A stretch of 64,000 nt of DNA, from contig NZ_JACCBF010000001.1 of assembly GCF_013409625.1 (NCBI RefSeq), forward strand, positions 1,302,001 to 1,366,000, read 5' to 3'. The notes under the pieces were generated by a model. The model worked only from the letters and a program-made list of their open reading frames with translations. It was not told where the DNA came from and did not search any database. Positions 57,723 to 64,000 of this stretch are shown here, in pieces. A program made the position numbers and the translations under genes. Position 1 is the stretch's first letter, and every line of letters starts with the position of its first letter. Source of the DNA: Nocardioides kongjuensis (GTDB lineage Bacteria > Actinomycetota > Actinomycetes > Propionibacteriales > Nocardioidaceae).

Positions 57723-58196
57723 TCAGGCCAGCAGGACGGGAGCGTGCGTGTCCGCTGCGAACCCGAGCCGCCGCCACAGCGCCGTCGGGACGAGAGCGAG
57801 CCCGTCCGGGTCGAGCACGGCAACGCTCCCCCGGGCCGCGATCCGCTTCACGCACTCGCTCAGCAGGTACCGCCCGATGTTGTGGTCGAACCTCGTCTCC
57901 TTCACGAAGAACCGTCCGATCACCAGCAGCCGGTCCGGCTCGACGCCGGCCCCCGATGCCGCCGACGACACCCACGCCGCGCCGACGGGCGGCGCGTACA
58001 CCTGCACGTGCCCGACGACGTTGCGCGTCGGGGCGACGCTGACCGGCGCCTGGTCGAACACCCAGGACACGTCGGCGTCGACCTCCGTCAGCCAGTCGTA
58101 CGCCGACCGGTCGCCGAGGACGTCCTGCACTGCGCGAACCGACGAGAGCACGTCGACCAGCCGGTCGAGGTCCTGCTCGATGCGCTCGCGGATCAT
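57723..58196 (-). CDS. GNAT-like N-acetyltransferase
   Basis: This 157-residue protein is GNAT-like: VGHVQVYAPPV in the beta 4 region, LLVIGRFFVKETRFDHNIGRYLLSECVKRIAARGSVAVLDPDGLALVPTALWRRLGF in the acetyl-CoA-binding and C-terminal region. The usual Q/RxxGxG/A P-loop is replaced by TRFDHNIG, so it is a divergent member. Substrate unknown. It is divergent from the sigma-factor gene with 47 bp between. Confidence 0.7.
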   Translation of the reverse strand: MIRERIEQDLDRLVDVLSSVRAVQDVLGDRSAYDWLTEVDADVSWVFDQAPVSVAPTRNVVGHVQVYAPPVGAAWVSSAASGAGVEPDRLLVIGRFFVKETRFDHNIGRYLLSECVKRIAARGSVAVLDPDGLALVPTALWRRLGFAADTHAPVLLA

Positions 58197-58243
58197 CGAG
58201 GCAACACTAGTAACACCAGCAGCGAGCCGGACACTACAAGGAC

Positions 58244-58792
58244 ATGAGCACCTCCGAGGACGCCCAGGAAGCAGCGTTCAGCGAGGCGTGGCGCCGTGAC
58301 GGCCCACGCGTCGCGGCCTACGTACGCCGACACGTCGGGCCGGACGACGTCCAGGACGTGGTCGCCGAGACCTTTGCGCAGGCCTGGCGCCGCTGGGACG
58401 TCGTGCCGGAGCCGCCCATCGGCTGGCTGATAGCCACGGCCCGCAAGGTGATCGGCAACAGCCGGCGCTCGGCGCGACGACGTACCGCGCTCCACGACAG
58501 GCTCGCGCTGCTCGACCGGGCCGCCCGACCCGGAGCGGATGCCGGGATGGTGGCGACCGAGCGGGTCACGGCCCTCGAAGCGCTCGCCGCCCTGCCCGAC
58601 GGCCAGCGCGAGGCGCTGCTGCTCGTCGCCTGGGACGGCCTGACTCCCGACGCCGCGGCCGAGGTCCTCGGCATCCGGCCGGGCACCTTCCGGGTGCGTG
58701 CCCACCGCGCCCGCGCGGCCCTCGACCGCGAACCGCCGGCGGACCTGCGTGCCGCCTCCCCCAGCCGACCCCTCACCGAAGGTGGACTGTGA
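58244..58792 (+). CDS. Sigma-70 family (ECF-type) RNA polymerase sigma factor
   Basis: This 182-residue ECF-type sigma factor has region 2 near residues 15-62 (RRDGPRVAAYVRRHVGPDDVQDVVAETFAQAWRRWDVVPEPPIGWLIATARKVIGNSRRSARRR) and region 4 near residues 107-160 (ALEALAALPDGQREALLLVAWDGLTPDAAAEVLGIRPGTFRVRAHRARAAL). It overlaps the next gene by GTGA, so the membrane protein is its likely regulator or partner. A few bases before the start, GGCAAC at 58199-58204 could be an ECF -35 for autoregulation. Confidence 0.92.
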   Translation: MSTSEDAQEAAFSEAWRRDGPRVAAYVRRHVGPDDVQDVVAETFAQAWRRWDVVPEPPIGWLIATARKVIGNSRRSARRRTALHDRLALLDRAARPGADAGMVATERVTALEALAALPDGQREALLLVAWDGLTPDAAAEVLGIRPGTFRVRAHRARAALDREPPADLRAASPSRPLTEGGL

Positions 58793-59547
58793 TGACCACG
58801 GACTCCCTCACCTCCCGCATCACCGCGCTCGCCCCCACCCGCCCGCACCTCGACCCGGAGTGGTCCGAGGCGACCCTCGCCCGGATCCTCCGGCAGGAGC
58901 ACGCGGCCACCGCCGCGGCGCCACGTCGCCGTCGCGCCCGCCGCCGTGCCGCCATCGGGCTCGGCCTCGCCATCTCCGCCGTCGGAACCACGACTGCCGT
59001 CGCCCTCGGCGGTCCCACCGAGGTCGTGTCGAGCGTCATCCAGGACTTCGCCCGCCAGCCGAACACCACCGGCAACGGCCTCGGCGAGCTCGACGAGCCC
59101 GCACTGGTCGCCCGGTTCGACACCGACCACGGGGTCTTCGCGTTCTGGGTGGCCACGTCGTCGAGCGGCAAGGTCTGCTACGCGATGAGCGACGGCGTCT
59201 GGGACGGCACCGGGACGCCGACGAAGAAGGAGCTCGAGTACGGGTGTGGGGGTGTGATCTGGTCCGGCGACGGCGTCCCGCCCCAGGAGCTCACCTCACC
59301 GGAACAGCTCGGCGGCTACTTCACCGACAGCGAGCCCCTCGTCTACGGCATCTCGCCGTGGCCCAGCGCCACCCAGGTGCGGGTCGAGGCGCCCGGCGTC
59401 GACCGGACGCTGCCGGTCCGGGCGGACTCCCACGGCTACGGCGCCGCACTGCCCGAGGCGGTCGGGGTGCCGCAGGTGACGCTGACCTTCCTCGACGACC
59501 GCGGCCAGGTCCTCGGCACCAAGCTCAGCGTCGCGCCCGTCGGCTGA
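58789..59547 (+). CDS. Membrane-anchored extracytoplasmic protein, putative anti-sigma partner
   Basis: This 252-residue protein has a short cytoplasmic N part (about 50 residues, RRRRARRR-rich), one transmembrane helix (AAIGLGLAISAVGTTTAVALGG near residues 52-74) and an extracytoplasmic domain of 175 residues with two cysteines. No HxxxCxxC zinc (ZAS) motif is present in the cytoplasmic part, so it is not a classical anti-sigma factor. Coupling to the sigma gene by GTGA supports a regulator or sensor role. The GTG at 58789 or ATG at 58792 are equivalent starts. Confidence 0.8.
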   Translation: MMTTDSLTSRITALAPTRPHLDPEWSEATLARILRQEHAATAAAPRRRRARRRAAIGLGLAISAVGTTTAVALGGPTEVVSSVIQDFARQPNTTGNGLGELDEPALVARFDTDHGVFAFWVATSSSGKVCYAMSDGVWDGTGTPTKKELEYGCGGVIWSGDGVPPQELTSPEQLGGYFTDSEPLVYGISPWPSATQVRVEAPGVDRTLPVRADSHGYGAALPEAVGVPQVTLTFLDDRGQVLGTKLSVAPVG

Positions 59548-59549
59548 CC

Positions 59550-59972
59550 TCACTCGGGCAGCGTGTAGTCCAGCGCGACCCGGTGGGTGCCGTCCTCGTC
59601 GATGCTCAGCGAGCCCTGTCCGCTGATCCCGGCGAGGCCGCCGGTGCCGCTGTCGGGCACGACGGTGAAGTACTCGTCGTACCGGTCGCTGCCGTGCGTC
59701 GACGCCGCGTGCACGAACCCGAAGGTGCCGGACCGATCGCCCAGCGTGCCCGCGAAGGACTCGACGGCGACATAGGTCCCGGCGCCGGTCCCGGTGTTCA
59801 GCCCGCCGACGAACCACGTGACCGAGCGTCCGGCGAGGTCGCCGGTGAACGTCTTGACCATCGCAGCGACGCCCACAGGTGCGGCTGTCTCGGGCGCCTC
59901 GAGACCGCCCACGGCGCTCGGCAGGTCGAGAGGCGTCCAGTCGGAGACGGTGAAGGTGGCGGCAGCTCGCAT
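59550..59972 (-). CDS. DUF3224 domain protein
   Basis: This 140-residue protein has the DUF3224 pattern: ATFTVSDWTPLDLP at the N terminus, VAAMVKTFTGDLAGRSVTWFVGG in the middle, YVAVESFAGTLGDRSGTFGFVHAA and a closing SGTGGLAGISGQGSLSIDEDGTHRVALDYTLPE. The family is thought to form a calycin-like barrel related to allene oxide cyclase; its function is not known. It converges on the putative anti-sigma gene (2 bp gap). Confidence 0.88.
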   Translation of the reverse strand: MRAAATFTVSDWTPLDLPSAVGGLEAPETAAPVGVAAMVKTFTGDLAGRSVTWFVGGLNTGTGAGTYVAVESFAGTLGDRSGTFGFVHAASTHGSDRYDEYFTVVPDSGTGGLAGISGQGSLSIDEDGTHRVALDYTLPE

Positions 59973-60024
59973 GGCGCCGAGGTTACGCAGCAGACCGACG
60001 CGGCCGCTTGAACAAAGCCGACAC

Positions 60025-60771
60025 TCAGCGTCCGCCGGACACGTCGAGCACCGCACCGGTCGTGTACGACGACGCCTCGTCGAGCAACCAGCAGATGGCG
60101 GCCGCGGCCTCGGTGGCCGTGCCGGGGCGCCCCATCGGGATCGATGGCGCCACCCGGTCGAGACGGCCGGGCTCGCCGTTGCGGGCATGGATCTCGGTGT
60201 CCATCAGGCCGAGCCGAACGCTGTTGACCCGGATCCCCTGGGCGGCCGTCTCGACCGCCAGGCCGCGGGTGATCGTGTCGACGGCCGCCTTCGACGCGGC
60301 GTAGTCGACGTACTCCCCCGGCGATCCGAGCTCGGCTGCCCGCGAGGACACGTTGACGATCGCGCCCCCGGACCCCCTCGGGGGCGCCATCAGCCGCACC
60401 GCCTCCCGGGCGCAGAGCAGCACCCCCAGCACGTTGACCTCGAGCACCCGGCGCACACGCTCGGCCGACAGGTCCGCGACCCGCGACGTGGGTGCCACGA
60501 TGCCCGCGTTGTTGACGAGCGCGCGCAGTGGACCCGCCTCGGCCGGCAGGTTGCCGAACACCCGCTCGACGGCCGCCTCGTCGCTGACGTCGAGCTGGAC
60601 CGCCCGCGCCCAGGCGCCGTCGCCCGAGCACGCGGCCACCACCGACTCCGCGTCCGAGCGCTCCGACCGGTAGGTGAGCAGCACGCTCCACCCGGACCGC
60701 GCGAGCATCTGCGCGGTGGCTGCGCCGATGCCCCGGCTGCCACCGGTCACCACGGCGAGTCGTCGCTCCAT
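60025..60771 (-). CDS. SDR family oxidoreductase
   Basis: This 248-residue SDR starts MERRLAVVTGGSRGIGAATAQMLARSGWSVLLTYRSER with the TGxxxGIG motif, NNAGIVAP at about residue 88, catalytic S-Y-K (NVSSRAAELGSPGEYVDYAASKAAVD) and VLDVSGGR at the end. Arg/Ser after strand 2 favours NADP. It is divergent from nothing and lies 20 bp after the VOC gene on the same strand, so it may be cotranscribed with it. Confidence 0.92.
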   Translation of the reverse strand: MERRLAVVTGGSRGIGAATAQMLARSGWSVLLTYRSERSDAESVVAACSGDGAWARAVQLDVSDEAAVERVFGNLPAEAGPLRALVNNAGIVAPTSRVADLSAERVRRVLEVNVLGVLLCAREAVRLMAPPRGSGGAIVNVSSRAAELGSPGEYVDYAASKAAVDTITRGLAVETAAQGIRVNSVRLGLMDTEIHARNGEPGRLDRVAPSIPMGRPGTATEAAAAICWLLDEASSYTTGAVLDVSGGR

Positions 60772-60791
60772 GCGGCGACGCTATCGATCGA

Positions 60792-61253
60792 TCAGTCCAG
60801 GCAGAACTCGTTTCCCTCGGGGTCGGCCATCACGATGTGCCCACCCGCCATCGGCGGGGCCGGCTCGAACCTCTCGAGGCGCCGGGCGCCCAGCTCCACC
60901 AGCCGAGCGCACTCCTCCTCCAGCGCCGCCATCCGCTCGTCCCCCGCCAGCCCGGGCGCGGCCCGGACGTCGAGGTGGACCCGGTTCTTGACCACCTTGT
61001 CCTCGGGCACCTGCTGGAAGAACACCCGGGGCCGCGTCCCCTCCGGGTCCTCGATCGCCGAGCGTGCGTTGCGCTCGGACTCCGGGACCCCGATCCGCTC
61101 GAGGAAGACGTCCCACGCCGCCAGGGGGTCCTCCCCCGCGGGCAGGGGCACGCCCGGCGGCCCCGGGATGACATAGCCCAGCGCCGCACTCCAGAACGAC
61201 GAGAGGGCGCGCGGGTCGTGGCAGTCGAACGTGATCTGGAGGTCTCGGCTCAT
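60792..61253 (-). CDS. VOC family (glyoxalase-like) protein
   Basis: This 153-residue protein reads LQITFDCHDPRALSSFWSAALGYVIP at the N terminus and GGHIVMADPEGNEFCLD at the C terminus, the glyoxalase-like domain (VOC fold). Residues between include NRVHLDVRAAPG. The usual metal ligands are partly present (C/H near DCHD, HLD and E of NEF). It may bind or modify a small molecule. It is the first gene of the leftward VOC-SDR pair, with HelR divergent 135 bp away. Confidence 0.9.
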   Translation of the reverse strand: MSRDLQITFDCHDPRALSSFWSAALGYVIPGPPGVPLPAGEDPLAAWDVFLERIGVPESERNARSAIEDPEGTRPRVFFQQVPEDKVVKNRVHLDVRAAPGLAGDERMAALEEECARLVELGARRLERFEPAPPMAGGHIVMADPEGNEFCLD

Positions 61254-61313
61254 GCTCCGGTTCTACCGGGCTCCGCCGACACAACTCCCTCCGTCATCAA
61301 CGTATAGCGCACA

Positions 61314-61336
61314 GGGGGTCTTGCCGCAAGGCCCCC
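61314..61336. promoter_or_regulatory. Inverted repeat resembling the rifamycin-associated element (RAE)
   Basis: GGGGGTCTTGC (61314-61324) and GCAAGGCCCCC (61326-61336) are 11-bp arms with one mismatch around a central base. On the minus strand the core reads CCTTGCGGCAAGACC, close to the published RAE core TTGCGGCAAG as I remember it. It lies 52 bp before the helR start and just downstream of a -10-like TATAGC at 61303-61308. The RAE is known to precede rifamycin-inducible resistance genes in actinobacteria. Confidence 0.75.
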
Positions 61337-61388
61337 TGGAGCGGGCAGAATCCCGGTCTCCGCCGAGCGGAGACGCCACGAAAACCCC

Positions 61389-63563
61389 ATGGGAGCTGAT
61401 GATTTGACCCACGCGACGACACGCGCGTTCGACCTGCACGACCACCCCGCGAAGGCCGCACCGGCCCTCATCGCCACCGACGAGGAGCACTTCGCCGCCA
61501 TCGAGGCCAGCCTCGAGCAGACCGTCGCCGACCTCGAGGAGCGCCTGTCCGACGTACGACGCCAACCCGGCGGCAGCGGCCAGGAGGCGATGGACCGCGA
61601 CCTCGAGGTGCACCGCCTCGGCGCCAGGCTCCGGATGCTGCGCCGCTACCGGCTCGACCTGTGCCTGGGACGGATGGTCACGACCGGCGGCGAGACCGTG
61701 CACGTCGGCCGGTTCGGCCTGACCGACGCCGCGGGCCGTCGCCTGCTGGTGGACTGGCGCTCCCCTGCCGCCGAGCCGTTCTTCGGCGCCACGCACGGCA
61801 ACCCGATGGGTCTGGCCAGCCGGCGCCGCTACCGCTGGACGAACGGCCGCGTCACCGACTACTGGGACGAGGTCTTCACCGCCGACGCGCTGGCCGCAGC
61901 GGGAGCCGCCCTCGACGACCAGTCCGCCTTCGTCGCGAGCCTCGGCAGCAGCCGGTCGGAGCGGATGCGCGACGTGCTCGCCACGATCCAGGCCGACCAG
62001 GACGCGATCATCCGCGCCGGCTCCCGCGGCACCCTGGTCGTCGACGGCGGACCGGGCACCGGCAAAACCGTGGTGGCGCTGCACCGCGCCGCCTACCTGC
62101 TGTACGCCGACCCGCGGCTCGGCGACCGTCGAGGCGGCGTCCTCTTCGTCGGTCCCCACGAGCCCTACCTCGCCTACGTCGCCGACGTGCTGCCCAGCCT
62201 CGGCGAGGAGGGCGTGCGGACCTGCACCGTGCGCAACCTCGTCGGCGAAGGAGCGGCGGCAACCGCGGAGACCGACCCCGAGGTCGCCCGGCTGAAGGCC
62301 GACGCGGCCATGGTCGGTGCCGTCGAGCCCGCCGTCCGCCTCTACGAGCAGCCGCCCGCCGAGGGCATGGTCGTCGAGACCGACTGGGCCGACGTGTGGC
62401 TCAGCCCGGGCGACTGGGCCGAGGCGTTCGGAGCTCCCGACCCCGGCACGCCCCACAACGAGGCGCGCGACCAGGTGTGGGACGCGTTGCTCGACATCCT
62501 CGTCGACAAGCACGAGGCGACCGAGGCGACCGAGGACCAGCTGCGCCGCTCCCTGCGCCGCAACGACGACGTGGTCGACGCCCTCACGAGGGCATGGCCG
62601 ATGATCGAGGCGACCGACCTGGTCGGCGACCTGTGGGAGGTGCCGGCGTACCTGCGCCACTGCGCGCCCTGGCTCTCGCCCGACGAGGTCCGCGTCCTGC
62701 GGCGGCCCGGACCGCAGGTGTGGACGACCGCCGACCTGCCCCTCCTGGACGCCGCCCGTGCCCGGCTCGGCGACCCTGCGGCGGCTCGCGCCCGACGCAG
62801 GCAGGAGGCCGCCGCCGCCCGTGAGAAGGAGGAGATGGACCGCGTCGTAGACCACCTGGTCGCCAGCGACGACTCCGACATGATGATCATGTCGATGCTC
62901 CGGGGCGCCGACCTGCGCGATGCCCTCACCGGTGACGGCCAGCAGGCGGCCGACCCGGACCGGTACGCCGGCCCCTTCGCCCACGTCGTCGTCGACGAGG
63001 CACAGGAGCTGACCGACGCCGAGTGGCAGATGCTGCTGCGCCGCTGCCCGTCGCGCAGCTTCACCGTCGTCGGCGACCGCGCCCAGGCCCGGCACGGCTT
63101 CACCGAGTCGTGGACCGAACGGCTCGAGAGGGTCGGCCTGCACGACATCGACCTGGCCTCGCTCACCGTCAACTACCGCACGCCGGCCGAGGTGATGGAG
63201 GTCGCGGCGCCCGTGATCCGCGCCGTCCTGCCCGACGCCAACGTGCCGACGTCGGTCCGCAGCACCGGCACCCCTGTCGAGCACGTCCGTCCGGAGGACG
63301 TCGCCGAGATCCTCGGGCAGTGGGAGGCAGCCACCGACGAGGGCATCGCCTGCGTCATCGGCGATCCGTCCTTCGAGGCGACGCCGCGGGTCCGCTCGCT
63401 GAGTCCCGAGCACGCCAAGGGGCTCGAGTTCGACCTGGTCGTCCTCGTGCGTCCGGATCGCTTCGGCACGGGCGTCGAGGGCGCCGTCGACAGGTACGTC
63501 GCGATGACCCGCGCGACCCAGCGCCTGGTGGTGGTCGAGGCCGCGTCCGAGGGGTCCCGATGA
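61389..63563 (+). CDS. helR: HelD/HelR-type RNA polymerase-recycling helicase
   Basis: This 724-residue UvrD/Rep-like ATPase has a coiled-coil N terminus (residues 25-75), the Walker A GGPGTGKTVVALHRAAYLLY near residue 220, the DEAQELTD motif (VVVDEAQELTDAEWQMLLRRCPSRSFTVVGDRAQ) near residue 536, YRTP motif III/IV, and the C-terminal motif VALDRYVAMTRATQRL-like pattern. HelD proteins remove stalled RNA polymerase from DNA; the HelR branch also displaces rifamycins. The upstream RAE-like repeat supports the HelR assignment. The 13-codon frame overlapping its stop is not counted as a gene. Confidence 0.9.
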   Translation: MGADDLTHATTRAFDLHDHPAKAAPALIATDEEHFAAIEASLEQTVADLEERLSDVRRQPGGSGQEAMDRDLEVHRLGARLRMLRRYRLDLCLGRMVTTGGETVHVGRFGLTDAAGRRLLVDWRSPAAEPFFGATHGNPMGLASRRRYRWTNGRVTDYWDEVFTADALAAAGAALDDQSAFVASLGSSRSERMRDVLATIQADQDAIIRAGSRGTLVVDGGPGTGKTVVALHRAAYLLYADPRLGDRRGGVLFVGPHEPYLAYVADVLPSLGEEGVRTCTVRNLVGEGAAATAETDPEVARLKADAAMVGAVEPAVRLYEQPPAEGMVVETDWADVWLSPGDWAEAFGAPDPGTPHNEARDQVWDALLDILVDKHEATEATEDQLRRSLRRNDDVVDALTRAWPMIEATDLVGDLWEVPAYLRHCAPWLSPDEVRVLRRPGPQVWTTADLPLLDAARARLGDPAAARARRRQEAAAAREKEEMDRVVDHLVASDDSDMMIMSMLRGADLRDALTGDGQQAADPDRYAGPFAHVVVDEAQELTDAEWQMLLRRCPSRSFTVVGDRAQARHGFTESWTERLERVGLHDIDLASLTVNYRTPAEVMEVAAPVIRAVLPDANVPTSVRSTGTPVEHVRPEDVAEILGQWEAATDEGIACVIGDPSFEATPRVRSLSPEHAKGLEFDLVVLVRPDRFGTGVEGAVDRYVAMTRATQRLVVVEAASEGSR

Positions 63564-63611
63564 GCGAGACCGCACCTCGGCCGGCAACAGCCGCTGCCTA
63601 GTTTCCGCCGG

Positions 63612-64000
63612 GTGACACAAGAGATCGGGATCACAGCCAGTGCCGGCACCGCCCTCCTCGCCGAGGCGATCCAGGAGGCGGAGCGCGTGCTGCTCGCGGC
63701 GCCCCACGTGCGCACCGAGCGCGACGTCGCGGAGGGCCTCGACTACCTCGCCGGCCTGGTGCGAGTGGGCCTGGCGAGCGCCTGGGCCAGCGATCCGGCC
63801 GACCCGCACTTCGCCCGGCCGTCGACGCAGTGGACGAAGATGGGCCTCGACAACCCCGACACGCTGTACTTCGCCGCGCAGATCGCCGGTGACGCCGAGT
63901 ACGTCGTCACCGGCAACCGTGGCTCCAGCGCGGACCTCGTCTTCCAGGTGCTCGCCGGCTCCCACGCCGGCAACACCTCACCGGCCAGCCACCTCGCCTT
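63612..64000 (+). CDS. DUF1214/DUF1254-like protein, 5' part (3' end outside window)
   Basis: The frame starts at GTG 63612 and is open to the window edge (129 residues). It reads an N-terminal helical part with LLAEAIQEAERVLLAAP, then THE segment QWTKMGLDNPDTLYFAAQIAGDAEYVVTGNRGSSADLVFQV, which matches the region where DUF1214 proteins have LDNPDNxY followed by a strand-rich domain. The DNPD motif is the main support. Function unknown. It follows helR after 48 bp and could be cotranscribed with it. Confidence 0.6.
   Translation, partial: MTQEIGITASAGTALLAEAIQEAERVLLAAPHVRTERDVAEGLDYLAGLVRVGLASAWASDPADPHFARPSTQWTKMGLDNPDTLYFAAQIAGDAEYVVTGNRGSSADLVFQVLAGSHAGNTSPASHLA

Noticed and set aside
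63560..63601. 13-codon frame starting inside the helR stop
   Set aside because: Too short and without conservation evidence; likely chance.
61263..63965. 900-codon minus-strand frame opposite helR
   Set aside because: A shadow of the helicase gene, rich in Gly/Val/Asp with no recognisable domain.
1..64000. tRNA, rRNA, CRISPR, insertion sequence or phage modules
   Set aside because: Intergenic gaps were read for T-loop words, CRISPR-like spaced repeats and transposase frames; none convincing was found. The two repeat arrays are not CRISPR because the spacers are also repeated or absent.

Overview
The window is high-GC DNA with short intergenic gaps, many GTG starts and many 4-bp stop/start overlaps (GTGA, ATGA). 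It reads as an actinomycete chromosome. The block at about 30.0-38.6 kb (CDP-alcohol transferase, DUF881, Sbp, DUF881, gcvH, FHA protein, MerR, DUF151, MerR, gcvP) keeps the gene order I know from Mycobacterium tuberculosis Rv1822-Rv1832. An F420-type LLM oxidoreductase, PaaX, AurF-like and HelR-type genes also fit. My best guess is a Nocardioides-like member of the Propionibacteriales; this is inference from gene content. I saw no rRNA, tRNA, CRISPR array, transposase or phage gene.

Layout. (1) 1-7.0 kb: a set that looks like a DosR/DevR-type hypoxia or dormancy regulon: P-type ATPase (cut by the window edge), DUF1918, zinc alcohol dehydrogenase, a 58-residue protein, DUF1876, double-domain universal stress protein, PPOX flavin protein, SDR and a DoxX-like membrane protein, with related short palindromes in the promoters. 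(2) 7.2-9.2 kb: a secreted Ig-like protein with a terminator. (3) 9.2-23.9 kb: accessory metabolism with local regulators (XRE, GntR, two TetR, PaaX), most facing a clear palindrome: quinone-reductase-like MDR, NCS1 permease, SDRs, AurF-like diiron protein, Fic protein, CDF transporter, PaaI thioesterase, P450 and a metallohydrolase. A strongly palindromic intergenic array lies at 15.16-15.29 kb. (4) 23.9-25.8 kb: CDP-glycerol-type transferase and a hexapeptide acyltransferase. (5) 25.1-35.6 kb: a long head-to-tail run from the acyltransferase through acetoacetyl-CoA synthetase and two CNNM/CorC proteins into the conserved division/glycine block. (6) 35.65-38.64 kb: glycine riboswitch and gcvP. 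(7) 38.6-46.1 kb: serine hydrolase, thioesterase-like protein, a tandem array with a period of about 133 bp, rmuC, fdhD, pepN. (8) 46.2-56.1 kb: SDR, lipoprotein cyclophilin, LLM oxidoreductase, acyl-CoA ligase, TetR, hydrolase, AraC/monooxygenase pair, TSUP transporter, HD phosphohydrolase, DinB. (9) 56.1-61.3 kb: VOC remnant, an unrecognised protein built of two repeats, acetyltransferases, a sigma factor with a membrane partner, DUF3224, SDR and a VOC protein. (10) 61.3-64 kb: a HelR-type helicase behind an inverted repeat resembling the rifamycin-associated element, then a truncated DUF1214-like gene.

How genes work together. Region 1 probably acts as a stress or anaerobic-survival regulon. 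Block 5-6 joins envelope and cell-division functions to control of glycine and 2-oxoglutarate metabolism: the FHA protein is the GarA/OdhI homologue, and glycine induces gcvP through the riboswitch. The 49.2-52.1 kb set (NTF2-like protein, acyl-CoA ligase, TetR) and the 18.6-22.6 kb set (PaaX, SDR, PaaI, P450, TetR) look like small catabolic operons under local repressors. The HelR locus looks like inducible protection of RNA polymerase against rifamycins. The least explained items are the two palindromic arrays, the tandem-duplicated protein at 56.37-57.15 kb, the non-ZAS membrane partner of the sigma factor, and the 58-residue protein at 3.38 kb.
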